Below, in pieces: positions 31,925-40,483 of a stretch of DNA of 64,000 bases. The DNA is from Clostridia bacterium (GTDB lineage: Bacteria > Bacillota > Clostridia > Oscillospirales > CAG-272), in the NCBI GenBank assembly GCA_017520505.1, contig JAFXFN010000034.1, forward strand, positions 1 through 64,000, given 5' to 3'. The position numbers and the translations under genes are program-made. The stretch's first letter is position 1. Each line of letters opens with the position of its first letter. Below the pieces are notes generated by a model. It ran no database searches and was not told the DNA's origin. It saw nothing but the letters and a program-made list of their open reading frames with translations.

Positions 31925-32881
31925 ATGACAGAGCTTACCGTCGGTAAAAACGATGCGGGAAAAAGGCTTGACGCCTTTCTTTTAAAGGTGTTCCCCACAA
32001 TGCCCAACTCCTTGCTTTACAAATATATAAGAACTAAAAAAATAAAGGTCAACCGTAAGCGCACGGAGCTTAATTACAGACTCGCCGAGGGCGACACGCT
32101 TCAATGCTTTATAAGCGAGGAATTTACAAATCCCCCGAAAAAAGAGGAGCTTTTCAAGACTCTTTCAGGCAATATCGAGATAGTTTACGAGGATGAAAAC
32201 ATCATCCTTGCTGACAAAAAGCCGGGGCTTCTCGCCCATTCGGGTGAGGATGAGGGCTTACCGACGCTCATTGACGAGATAAAAGCATACCTTTACAAAA
32301 AAGGTGAGTACAACCCTGAAAACGAGCTGTCCTTTGCCCCTGCCCTCTGCAACCGCATTGACCGCAACACGGGCGGCATAGTTATTGCGGCGAAGAACGC
32401 CGAGGCGCTTCGCATAATGAATGACAAAATCAAAAACCGAAATCTTGAAAAAAGGTATCTTTGTGCCGTTCACGGAAGACCTTCCAAGGAACACGCAACG
32501 CTCACGGCTTATCTTTTCAAGGATTCCGCAAAGGGACAAGCCTTCGTTTACGACACCCCCGGAAAAGGAAGAATGAAGATAGTGACGGAGTACACCGTCA
32601 AAAAGCATAAAGACGGGCTTTCACTTCTTGAAGTCAATCTGATAACGGGCAAAACGCATCAGATACGTGCGCACATGGCTCACGTCGGCTATCCGCTTTT
32701 GGGTGAGGGCAAATACGGAACTAACAAGGACGACAGAAAAAAAGGGTACAAGCATCAGGCGCTTTATTCCTACAAGCTGAAGTTTTTGTCAGATGGGGAG
32801 AAAAACGCCCTTTCGTATCTTGACGGCCGTGAATTCACCGTCAAAAAAGAAAATATTTATTTTCTGGAGAGCTTCAAATGA
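31925..32881 (+). CDS. RluA-family RNA pseudouridine synthase with S4 domain
   Basis: 318 residues. An N-terminal S4 domain (about 12-75, GKRLDAFLLKVFPTMPNSLL) binds RNA; the catalytic domain follows with CNRIDRNTGGIVIAAKN (catalytic Asp; RID instead of the more common RLD) and GKTHQIRAHMAH. Relative of RluC/RluD, acting on 23S rRNA. AAGAGGAAATAAAA precedes the ATG. Its stop overlaps the lnt start by four bases (ATGA), so both are coupled. Confidence 0.93.
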   Translation: MTELTVGKNDAGKRLDAFLLKVFPTMPNSLLYKYIRTKKIKVNRKRTELNYRLAEGDTLQCFISEEFTNPPKKEELFKTLSGNIEIVYEDENIILADKKPGLLAHSGEDEGLPTLIDEIKAYLYKKGEYNPENELSFAPALCNRIDRNTGGIVIAAKNAEALRIMNDKIKNRNLEKRYLCAVHGRPSKEHATLTAYLFKDSAKGQAFVYDTPGKGRMKIVTEYTVKKHKDGLSLLEVNLITGKTHQIRAHMAHVGYPLLGEGKYGTNKDDRKKGYKHQALYSYKLKFLSDGEKNALSYLDGREFTVKKENIYFLESFK

Positions 32882-34449
32882 ACGTCATTTTGCTTATTTT
32901 AAGCGGTGCGGTAAGCGGAATGGCTTATGCCGTTTACGATATTCCCTACATAATTTTTCTTGCACTTATCCCGTTTTTCTACGTGATATTCAAAAAAGCA
33001 CCCGAAGCAGGTGGTGGCAAGATGTACTTATACGGCTTTGCGTTTTTCTATCCTTACTACATCGCCGTATTTCATTGGTTTATTTATCAATATCCGCTTG
33101 ACTTCCTCGGCTTTTCAAAAACGATGAGCATAATTTATATTCTGCTCGCCGTCTTCGGCGTTGCGCTTTTAATGACTATTCTGTTTGCATTTATCCCCGT
33201 TGTTTTACGCTTTTACGTAAAATTCTTCTCACGCGGGGCTGATGCGCTGTCGCCTTTATTTATAAGCTGTGTATGGTGTCTTACAGAGTGGTTGAACTCA
33301 AAGACTTTTATGGCTGTGCCCTGGGCACGTCTTGCCGTAACACAGCAGTCGAATATCTTTTATATACAGAGCGCAAGCGTTTTCGGCTCGTTTTTCATTT
33401 CTTTCATCATCGTGTTTTTTGCATCGAGTATTGCCTATGCGATACTGCACAGAGAAGACAACAAAAAAAGCGCTGTTATTTGCACGCTTTGCGCCTCGTG
33501 TCTTGTTTTCGCCAATGCCGTTTGGGGCGTTGCGCTTTATTATACGGACATTTTCGGTGAGCCTACGGATGAAATGGTTACGGTCAGCGCAATTCAAGGA
33601 AATGTATCTTCAACGGAAAAAGCCGACGGCTCGTTTTTATACGAGGTCGACAAGTATCTTGAAATGATATACGATGAAGATAAAAGAACCGATCCCGATA
33701 TTATCGTCACACCCGAATCGGCTGTGCCGTTAAATCTCAATCATTTCTCATCAGTTGCAGAGCGCTTTGCGCTTGCATCAGAGCAAACGGGTGCTGTTAT
33801 TCTGCTCGGTGCTTTTCACGAAACGGAAAGCCATTCGTACAATTCGATATTTATGTTCACACCCGACGGCAAAGTATCACAAACGGTATACAACAAGCGC
33901 CATCTCGTTCCGTTCGGTGAATTTTTACCGTTCCGACCCGTTTTGCAAACGCTTCTTCCGTTTCTCGACGATATAAACTATATGGACAATGACCTGACAG
34001 CAGGCGAGGATGCCGCAGTATTTGATACAGGTCACGGACTTGTCGGCTCGGTCATCTGCTTCGACTCCATATTTGAGCTTTTATCCGCCGAAAGCGTACA
34101 AAACGGCGCAGAAATGCTTGCGGTGTCAACGAATGACTCGTGGTTTTCCGACTCTTCGGCAATTTTTGAGCATAACGGCCATGCAATTCTCCGTGCAGTT
34201 GAAAACAGACGGTACGTTGTGCGTGCGGCAAACACGGGACTTTCCTCGGTACTGACACCGAGAGGCGAGATACTTGCAAAGCTCGATCCGCTTCTGACAG
34301 GTACTATCTCGTCAAAAATCCCGATGCGTGACGACCTTACATTTTTCACAAAGCATCCGAATCTTTTCCCCATTTTACTCGTTTCGTGCGCCGTCATCGT
34401 CTTTGCTTTACCGAGTGTATATCAAATCAAAAAACGAAACGATTTATAA
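32878..34449 (+). CDS. lnt: Apolipoprotein N-acyltransferase
   Basis: 523 residues. About six N-terminal membrane helices, a carbon-nitrogen hydrolase domain (about 230-490) and a final helix. The nitrilase-type triad is present: Glu in VTPESAVPLN, Lys in VYNKRHLVPFGEFLP, Cys in GSVICFDSIFE. It N-acylates the lipid-modified cysteine of lipoproteins at the membrane. Lnt is a hallmark of diderms and actinobacteria and is less common in Clostridia, so a triacylated lipoprotein pool is predicted here. Last gene of the operon, with a terminator directly after it. Confidence 0.9.
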   Translation: MNVILLILSGAVSGMAYAVYDIPYIIFLALIPFFYVIFKKAPEAGGGKMYLYGFAFFYPYYIAVFHWFIYQYPLDFLGFSKTMSIIYILLAVFGVALLMTILFAFIPVVLRFYVKFFSRGADALSPLFISCVWCLTEWLNSKTFMAVPWARLAVTQQSNIFYIQSASVFGSFFISFIIVFFASSIAYAILHREDNKKSAVICTLCASCLVFANAVWGVALYYTDIFGEPTDEMVTVSAIQGNVSSTEKADGSFLYEVDKYLEMIYDEDKRTDPDIIVTPESAVPLNLNHFSSVAERFALASEQTGAVILLGAFHETESHSYNSIFMFTPDGKVSQTVYNKRHLVPFGEFLPFRPVLQTLLPFLDDINYMDNDLTAGEDAAVFDTGHGLVGSVICFDSIFELLSAESVQNGAEMLAVSTNDSWFSDSSAIFEHNGHAILRAVENRRYVVRAANTGLSSVLTPRGEILAKLDPLLTGTISSKIPMRDDLTFFTKHPNLFPILLVSCAVIVFALPSVYQIKKRNDL

Positions 34450-34454
34450 AAAAT

Positions 34455-34489
34455 TTCCTGACAGACATTTGACCTGTCAGGAATTTTTT
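34455..34489 (+). terminator. Intrinsic terminator of the cwlD-lnt operon
   Basis: TTCCTGACAG (34455-34464) pairs with CTGTCAGGAA (34474-34483), followed by TTTTTT. 5 bases after the lnt stop codon. Confidence 0.9.
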
Positions 34490-34514
34490 AATTCAAAATA
34501 TGTATGGTTTTGTT

Positions 34515-34727
34515 TATGCGGGACGTCGAAGGCGCCGTCCCCTACCACCTTGTTTTATCTTAAAATTGACAAATAGATTTCCGCAGGAAATCTGCACACC
34601 TTCGCCCGTGGCGGTAGGCAAAGCCAACGTGTAGTTGACTTTGTCAACTACAGTAGTTCGCTGTACAGCGAACTACAAGGGGGCTACGGGCAGGTGTGCC
34701 GTTATCGTAAAGATTTAGATGAAACAA
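34515..34727. repeat. Nested palindromic repeat element, best-preserved copy, plus GGGACG module
   Basis: A GCGGGACG...CGTCCCCTACC module (34518-34546) precedes the element 34550-34727, whose ends are TTGTTTTATCT and AGATGAAACAA. Inside: ATTTCC-gca-GGAAAT; outer stem GCACACC/GGTGTGC; next stem GCCCGTGG/CTACGGGC; then GTAGTTGAC-ttt-GTCAACTAC and the GTAGTTCGCTGT palindrome at the core. 178 bp in all. The rest of 34450-34817 holds a TATGGC-tcccc-GCCATA hairpin and no gene. Confidence 0.8.
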
Positions 34728-34817
34728 GATACTACAATGTTTTATAAATCGAGGAAATACCATTTTTGTTCGTTAGATTCAACGTGGTGTTATGGCTCCC
34801 CGCCATACAACATTCAA

Positions 34818-36044
34818 TCACTCTTTTATCAAATTCAAGAGATTATTCAAATTCTCCGTGATGTCATTTTGTACCTGCATTTCAAAATCGCACGTTTGGC
34901 GGTATATTGGCAGGCGTTTTTGGTACATTTTTTCAATTGCATTGTCGCCTTGTGAAAGCGGTCTGCCATCCTTCGGAAGTGCATTTATGTCACGGTTAAG
35001 AAAGACAACACGGCTGTTATGGTGAAGATAACGTCTGTTTTCCTCACGAAGCACCGCACCGCCGCCTGTGGCGATTATCTTTCCCTGCTTAATCGACGCT
35101 TCAAATACGGCATCTGATTCAAGGCATCTGAAATATTCTTCGCCGTGATGCGCAAATATATCGGGGATATTACCGTATTTTTCTTCTATCATTGAATCGG
35201 TATCGATAAACTCACGCCCAAGCTTTTCAGCAAGAAGACATCCGAGTGTGCTTTTGCCGCACCCCGGCATACCGACAAGCACGATGTTTTCAACCGTTTC
35301 AAGCACCTCTTGTTCAGCCGTCACCATTTCTTCCTCGGTGTATGAGCAGTTCAAAAACTGCTCTGCCGCACGGAAGCCCTGGCGCACAAGCATCATTATA
35401 CCGCCTGTCGCCTTTATTCCTCTTTTCCTTGCTTCAAGCACAAGTGCTGTATTGAGGGGATTGAAAATAAGGTCAACCACGCCCACACATTCGGGAAACA
35501 TATCGAGGTCAACAGGGCAGTCCTTTATTTTATCCGGGAACATTCCCACGGGTGTCGTGTTAACAATGACTGCGGCATCTGCGTGAAGATGAAGATTTGA
35601 ATAGTTGTTTTCTCCGCTTCTTGAAATATATACTATCTGCCCTGCGCCGAGGTCTTCAAGCACCGCATGCGCTGTCAGCGACGAGCCGCCCGTGCCGAGA
35701 ATAAGCACCTTTTTGCCCCTCGGTGATATACCGTTTTTCTCGAACATACAGCGAAGACCGTAATAATCGGTGTTATCTCCGTAAAGTGTTCCGTCACATC
35801 TTTTAACGACCGTGTTGACAGCACCGATGCGCTTTGCAAGCGGAGATAATTCATCACACAGCCTGAACGCTTCTGTTTTATAAGGAATCGTCACATTGAT
35901 TCCGTCAAATTCCCTCTTTTTAAAAAATTCTTCAACACATTCCGGCTCAAGCTCGCAAAGCTCATAGGGCAGTGCGCCCGTTTTCGTATGGATAAGCGGT
36001 GAAAGACTGTGCGGAAGCTTTCTGCCTATAAGACCGTATTTCAT
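34818..36044 (-). CDS. aroE-aroK: Bifunctional shikimate dehydrogenase - shikimate kinase (AroE-AroK fusion)
   Basis: 408 residues covering two steps of aromatic amino acid biosynthesis. AroE part (about 1-245): GRKLPHSLSPLIHTKTG (shikimate site), INVTIPYK (catalytic Lys), YGDNTDYYGL and the nucleotide loop LILGTGGSS. AroK part (about 252-408): Walker A VGMPGCGKST, FIDTDSMIEEKYG, EEYFRCLESDAV, ATGGGAVLREENRRYL and the lid DGRPLSQGDN. Both active sites look intact. The two enzymes are usually separate polypeptides. It is the third gene of an operon with the MBOAT and SGNH genes, 3 bases after the latter. Confidence 0.93.
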   Translation of the reverse strand: MKYGLIGRKLPHSLSPLIHTKTGALPYELCELEPECVEEFFKKREFDGINVTIPYKTEAFRLCDELSPLAKRIGAVNTVVKRCDGTLYGDNTDYYGLRCMFEKNGISPRGKKVLILGTGGSSLTAHAVLEDLGAGQIVYISRSGENNYSNLHLHADAAVIVNTTPVGMFPDKIKDCPVDLDMFPECVGVVDLIFNPLNTALVLEARKRGIKATGGIMMLVRQGFRAAEQFLNCSYTEEEMVTAEQEVLETVENIVLVGMPGCGKSTLGCLLAEKLGREFIDTDSMIEEKYGNIPDIFAHHGEEYFRCLESDAVFEASIKQGKIIATGGGAVLREENRRYLHHNSRVVFLNRDINALPKDGRPLSQGDNAIEKMYQKRLPIYRQTCDFEMQVQNDITENLNNLLNLIKE

Positions 36045-36047
36045 AAT

Positions 36048-37127
36048 TTACCTTTTTCCGTTTTGCAAAATGTAATCACGCCAGATTGAGTAACTGCTTC
36101 CTTTAAAGTGAACGCCGTCGCCCGAATAGCTTGCAACGAGGTTGCCCTCTGCATCGTCAAACGGTGTCGTTGTGTCAAGATAGAACACCTTTTCATTGTC
36201 GGCGTATGTTGCAAGACGTGCGTTAAGCGCATCTATATTTGAATTTTTAAAGGGATTGGGGTCGGGTGCTTCCGACTTTTTCTTCGTTACGTGCATATTC
36301 GACTGGATAATGATTATCGCATCGGGCTGAAGCGCCTTGAGCGTTGCAATTATCTGCTTATAGTTATTCTCTATCCACGAAAGCGAATAGCCGATCTCAT
36401 TGATTCCGAGCAAAATATATATTTTGCCGTAGCGGTTCTTCTGCAAAAGCTGTGCTAAATTGTAGTTACCCGTGCCTGTTTCCGACGGTGCATCGTTGAA
36501 GCACGTTTTAACCGTCATAGATGTTCTGCCGAAGTACGTTGCGCCCTCTATTCTTGCATAGTTATGAAATCCGACCGTACGTGAGTCACCGATAAACAGC
36601 GCATCCTTGAAATAATCGGGATCGTTTACCCTGTCAGACGGTGTTATGGGAGGTGACGGAGGTGTTGTCACGGGCGGGTCTGTAACCACAGGCTTTGTTG
36701 TTACATCAGCAGGCTTATCCGTATTTTCAGGCGGTTTTACAGTCGGCTTTTCAGTATCAGAAGGTACTTTTGTATCCTCAACAGGCGCATTTGTTCCGTC
36801 AATGACGGGCGGTACTACGTCCGGGAGCGTTACATCCTCACCCTCGGTTTCCGCAGGGGGAAGTATTATCCCCTCGGGAAGCGTGAAAACGTCGTTTTCG
36901 TCAAAGCCCTCCTCAGCCACAGTCTCACCCGATGCGTTTGTTTCAGGCTCTTTTTCCTCATCCTCGGGCATTTCAAAGCCGTTTTGTATATACTGCATCA
37001 CAGTCTTTATGGGGTTTCCCGGCTTTACGGAAACGATAAGCCCCAAGGCTATTGCCACAAGCGTTGTAAGCACAACTGCGATGATAAGCAGACCGTGAAG
37101 AAGCGCATTTTCATTTTTCTTTTTCAT
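36048..37127 (-). CDS. SGNH/GDSL-family hydrolase or acyltransferase, membrane-anchored
   Basis: 359 residues. An N-terminal membrane helix (about 10-35), an acidic and Pro/Thr-rich linker (about 50-170, rich in PPV, TKP and TDPP) that likely spans the wall, then an SGNH domain: FIGDSRTVGF (nucleophile Ser), LLGINEIGY (Gly/Asn), SGDGVHF (Asp-His). With the neighbouring MBOAT gene it probably O-acylates (acetylates) a surface polymer. Start: ATG 37127 has GGGAG 8 bases upstream; an ATG at 37142 overlapping the MBOAT stop lacks one, though coupling could use it. Confidence 0.85.
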   Translation of the reverse strand: MKKKNENALLHGLLIIAVVLTTLVAIALGLIVSVKPGNPIKTVMQYIQNGFEMPEDEEKEPETNASGETVAEEGFDENDVFTLPEGIILPPAETEGEDVTLPDVVPPVIDGTNAPVEDTKVPSDTEKPTVKPPENTDKPADVTTKPVVTDPPVTTPPSPPITPSDRVNDPDYFKDALFIGDSRTVGFHNYARIEGATYFGRTSMTVKTCFNDAPSETGTGNYNLAQLLQKNRYGKIYILLGINEIGYSLSWIENNYKQIIATLKALQPDAIIIIQSNMHVTKKKSEAPDPNPFKNSNIDALNARLATYADNEKVFYLDTTTPFDDAEGNLVASYSGDGVHFKGSSYSIWRDYILQNGKR

Positions 37128-37141
37128 CAGTTTATCTCCCA

Positions 37142-38539
37142 TCAGTAATTAACGTACAAGAACGGATTGTTTTCTCCTGTTGCCGAAAGATACACAGCAT
37201 ACCAGAATATGCAAAGCATAACAGGAATTATGACCGCTTTATACTTTTTGAGCTTCATATATATTATTCTCGGAAGCGGTGTTGTAAATACAACGCCTGC
37301 CGCCATAAGCGTTCCGAGTCCCTTTACGTATCTCACCCAGTCGTCAGCGAAAACATATTCGGGCGTTTCCGTAAAGAACGGAAACATACGGCTTAAATAT
37401 ACCGCAATGCCGTCAAGCGTCGGCACCTTGAATATCATCCACGACATAAAGATGAAAAATACCGTGTAAACTCTCGACGTCACATTGAATTTAAGTATCG
37501 GCTTCATAAATTTCTGTCTTTCAAGCACTATAAGCACAAACAAGAACATTCCCCAGATGATATAATTTATACTGTCGCCGTGCCAGATGCCTGTAAAGAG
37601 CCAGACAACAAACATATTTCTTATCGTCTTTGCTTTACTGCATCTGCTTCCGCCTAGGGGAAAATAGATATTTTCCTTGAACCATTCACCGAGCGTCATG
37701 TGCCAACGGCGCCAGAATTCGGAAACGGAGCGTGACATATACGGATGCGTAAAGTTGTCGGGTGTCATATATCCGAGCATCATACCGATACCCTTTGACA
37801 TAAGCGAATAGCCGTAAAAGTCAAAATAAAGCTGTAAGGTAAAAGCAAGAACGCCTATCCACGCAAGCGGTGTTGATACCGAGTCATATCCTATCGTTTC
37901 AACCCCGTTCCACACAGCGGCAAGACGGTTTGCAAATATCATTTTAAGTCCGAAGCCGAGTATAAACTCATAAAGTCCCTCGTTGACCTTTGCTACTGTT
38001 ACCGTACGGCGCTTGAGTGCGGGACGGAAATCGCAATAAGTCTGTATCGGGCCCATCGTGACCTGCGGAAAAAGTGTAACGTATGCACCGAAATCAATAA
38101 ACGAAAGCTCTGCTTTTACCTTTCCCGAATACACCTGATGCAGATACGATATGCATTTGAAAATGTAAAAGCTGAAGCCAAGCGGCAAAACGACGTTGAG
38201 TGCGGAAATGCTGTCGGGTGTCAGTGCTGAAAATGCGCTGACAACGGGCTTGAAATATTTAAACAGCAAAAGTGCGGAAACGTTTGCCGTCACACCCATA
38301 ATAAATATGCCGGTTTTAAGCTCTTTTTTTGATTTGCCTATCAATACCCCTGCAAGATAGTTGCCGAGCGTAGATATAATAAGCCAGGCAAATGAATATA
38401 TTCCGCCCGATGCCAGATAGTAAAATAAAAGACTTCCCGCAAATAGAACAGCATTTTTAAGCCTTGACGGTATTAAACTGTGTACAAGAACTAATACAGG
38501 CAGAAATATGAAAATAAAATCTAAACTGCAAAAATTCAC
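37142..38539 (-). CDS. MBOAT-family membrane O-acyltransferase (PatA/AlgI/DltB-like)
   Basis: A 465-residue polytopic protein with about eleven hydrophobic segments. Family marks: FPQVTMGPIQTYCDF, LYFDFYGYSLMSKGIGMMLG, SVSEFWRRWHMTLGEWFKENIYFPLGG and the catalytic-His motif FTGIWHGDSINYIIWG. It moves an acyl group across the membrane for transfer by an extracellular SGNH partner, encoded next. GTG start at 38539 with GGGAG 6 bases upstream; no in-frame ATG fits. Its promoter is at 38571-38599. The acceptor polymer is unknown. Confidence 0.9.
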   Translation of the reverse strand: MNFCSLDFIFIFLPVLVLVHSLIPSRLKNAVLFAGSLLFYYLASGGIYSFAWLIISTLGNYLAGVLIGKSKKELKTGIFIMGVTANVSALLLFKYFKPVVSAFSALTPDSISALNVVLPLGFSFYIFKCISYLHQVYSGKVKAELSFIDFGAYVTLFPQVTMGPIQTYCDFRPALKRRTVTVAKVNEGLYEFILGFGLKMIFANRLAAVWNGVETIGYDSVSTPLAWIGVLAFTLQLYFDFYGYSLMSKGIGMMLGYMTPDNFTHPYMSRSVSEFWRRWHMTLGEWFKENIYFPLGGSRCSKAKTIRNMFVVWLFTGIWHGDSINYIIWGMFLFVLIVLERQKFMKPILKFNVTSRVYTVFFIFMSWMIFKVPTLDGIAVYLSRMFPFFTETPEYVFADDWVRYVKGLGTLMAAGVVFTTPLPRIIYMKLKKYKAVIIPVMLCIFWYAVYLSATGENNPFLYVNY

Positions 38540-38570
38540 ATTATACTCCCAAAATTATCATCAACTTGAT

Positions 38571-38599
38571 ATTATATCACGTTTTTTTATATATTACAA
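38571..38599 (-). promoter_or_regulatory. Promoter of the MBOAT-SGNH-aroEK operon
   Basis: Minus strand TTGTAA (38594-38599), 17-base spacer, TATAAT (38571-38576), 32 bases before the GTG start. Confidence 0.65.
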
Positions 38600-38662
38600 T
38601 TAAAATTAATACTATTATTTATTAATAAATTTTATTTTAAAAAATAAATTACATTTTATGCA

Positions 38663-38691
38663 TTACAAGAGATAATAAAATTTTGTATAAT
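38663..38691 (+). promoter_or_regulatory. Promoter of the tyrosine recombinase gene
   Basis: TTACAA (38663-38668), 17-base spacer, TATAAT (38686-38691), followed by AAAGGAGG and the TTG start. The 60 bases between the divergent promoters are almost pure A/T. Confidence 0.65.
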
Positions 38692-38720
38692 AATTATATA
38701 ATTCAAAAGGAGGCATATTT

Positions 38721-39737
38721 TTGGCAAGCGAACGAATTATAGCCGATGCGATAATGTCGCCTGTTTTACGTGATTTTCGCTCATACAAGCTCATAAGTCA
38801 GAACAGAACACCGAAAACGGTCGATGAATACGTGTGCGACTTGCGCATCTTCTTTAAATTTATAATTGCGAACAGAGGCGACTTGCCTGTTTTGGGCGAG
38901 GAATTTGAAAATATATCGCTGGCGGGTGTAAACGCCGAATTTATAGACAGCGTGCAAACGACGGAAATATACGATTATCAGCTTTATATGCGTAACGAAA
39001 GAGGAAATTCCGCAAGAAGCCTTGCAAGGAAAATGTCCGCAATAAAGTCATTCTACAAGTATGCGACCGTCGCCGTGCGCATCTGCAAAAACAACCCCGC
39101 AAAGGACATTGAGGGTGCTTTTATCCGCAATTCGTCCCCGAAATTTTTAACGCTTGATGAAAGTGCGCACCTGCTTGACACGGTAAACGGCGACACAAAA
39201 TGCTGTACACGCCTGCGTGATTATGCAATCATTCTGCTGTTTTTAAACACGGGGCTTCGTCTTTCGGAGCTTGTTATGATAAACATCGAGGATTTTGACC
39301 GTGAAATGACACGGATAAACGTAATCGGTAAGGGCAGAAAGGAGCGTGTTGTCTACATCAATCCCGCTTGCAGAAATGCAATCGTTGACTATTTGGAGGA
39401 AAGACGTGACACACCGTGCGTTGAGCGTGGACGCCATCCGCTTTTTCTGTCAACAAGAGGCAAGCGAATTTCAAACAACGCCGTGCAGAAACGTGTGGAA
39501 AAATATTTGACAGATGCAGGCTTTGAATACAAAAAGCTGTCAACGCACAAGCTCCGCCACACGGCGGCAACGCTTATGTACCGTGAGGGAGGCGTTGACG
39601 TGCGTGTGCTTCAGGAGATACTCGGTCACGAGCAGCTCAACACGACGCAGATATACACCCACGTTGTAAACGAGGATATTGAGCGTGCAACGATGCAGAA
39701 TCCCTTGTCAAGATACCGACCGAAGCCGAAGGAATGA
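38721..39737 (+). CDS. xerC: XerC/XerD-type tyrosine recombinase
   Basis: 338 residues. An N-terminal core-binding domain (about 15-120, TPKTVDEYVCDLRIFFKFI) precedes the catalytic domain with the full tyrosine-recombinase set: Arg in NTGLRLSELV, Lys in VIGKGRKERVV, HKLRHTAA (His, Arg), LGHEQLNTTQIYTHV (His and nucleophile Tyr). It would resolve chromosome dimers or act on a mobile element; nothing nearby is mobile and no dif-like site is recognised, so housekeeping is preferred. Start is TTG at 38721, 7 bases after GGAGG, with no ATG in a better place. Confidence 0.9.
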   Translation: MASERIIADAIMSPVLRDFRSYKLISQNRTPKTVDEYVCDLRIFFKFIIANRGDLPVLGEEFENISLAGVNAEFIDSVQTTEIYDYQLYMRNERGNSARSLARKMSAIKSFYKYATVAVRICKNNPAKDIEGAFIRNSSPKFLTLDESAHLLDTVNGDTKCCTRLRDYAIILLFLNTGLRLSELVMINIEDFDREMTRINVIGKGRKERVVYINPACRNAIVDYLEERRDTPCVERGRHPLFLSTRGKRISNNAVQKRVEKYLTDAGFEYKKLSTHKLRHTAATLMYREGGVDVRVLQEILGHEQLNTTQIYTHVVNEDIERATMQNPLSRYRPKPKE

Positions 39738-39748
39738 TTCAGGTATTC

Positions 39749-39780
39749 TTCACATCGCTTTCACATAAAAGATGTAGAAT
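39749..39780 (+). promoter_or_regulatory. Direct-repeat operator and -10 for the two-component genes
   Basis: TTCACA at 39749-39754 and again at 39760-39765 (centre distance 11 bases), then TAGAAT at 39775-39780. Two hexamers one helical turn apart in place of a -35 is the arrangement bound by PhoB/PhoP-type response regulators; the next gene encodes one. Confidence 0.6.
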
Positions 39781-39806
39781 GAAGCATCAAAATACAGGAG
39801 AAGATT

Positions 39807-40481
39807 ATGTACCGACTTCTTATCGTTGACGACGAAGAAAAAATAAGAGAAATAATTAAAAAATATGCCGTATTCGAGGGCTATGAAACAGATGAAGCCA
39901 CAGACGGTATGGATGCGGTGGAAAAGTGCAGGGGCAATGATTACGACCTCATCATAATGGATATTATGATGCCGTTTCTTGACGGCTTTTCAGCCGCAAA
40001 GGAAATAAGAAGATCAAAGGATATTCCCGTCATAATGCTTTCGGCAAGAGGCGAGGAATACGATAAGATACACGGCTTTGAGGTGGGTGCTGACGATTAC
40101 GTTGTCAAGCCGTTTTCACCCAAGGAGCTTATGATGCGTGTGAGTGCCGTCATAAACAGAACGAAGAAAAACGCAAGCTCAAGCGAAAAGGAAATAGTAT
40201 CGTTTGGCGGTCTTACCGTTGATTTTACGGGAAGGCTCGTATACGTTGACGGTGAAAAAGCGGAGCTTACACCGAAGGAGTATGAGCTTTTATTCTATCT
40301 TGTCAGAAACCGAGGCATTGCCCTGTCACGTGAAAAGCTTATAACAGAGGTGTGGGGATATGACTTTTACGGCGATGACAGAACGCTTGACACACACATA
40401 AAGCTTTTGCGCAAAAGCCTCGGAGAATACGCAAATCTCATCGTTACGCTCCGCGGTGTCGGCTACCGATTCGAGGGTTGA
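39807..40481 (+). CDS. OmpR/PhoB-family response regulator
   Basis: 224 residues. Receiver domain (about 1-115) with the acidic pair in IVDDEEKI, phospho-acceptor Asp in LIIMDIMMPFLDG, MLSARGEEYDK and the Lys of DDYVVKPFSPKEL. C-terminal winged helix (about 130-224) with ELTPKEYELLFYLVRN, DDRTLDTHIKLLRKSL and TLRGVGYRFEG. It binds DNA after phosphorylation by the kinase encoded next, and probably its own promoter. GGAGAAGATT precedes the ATG. The signal is unknown. Confidence 0.95.
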   Translation: MYRLLIVDDEEKIREIIKKYAVFEGYETDEATDGMDAVEKCRGNDYDLIIMDIMMPFLDGFSAAKEIRRSKDIPVIMLSARGEEYDKIHGFEVGADDYVVKPFSPKELMMRVSAVINRTKKNASSSEKEIVSFGGLTVDFTGRLVYVDGEKAELTPKEYELLFYLVRNRGIALSREKLITEVWGYDFYGDDRTLDTHIKLLRKSLGEYANLIVTLRGVGYRFEG

Positions 40482-40483
40482 GT

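Noticed and set aside
38721-39737. Integrase of a mobile element
   Set aside because: The catalytic set is compatible, but no phage, conjugation or attachment-site signals lie nearby and the flanking genes are housekeeping; XerC/D-type preferred.
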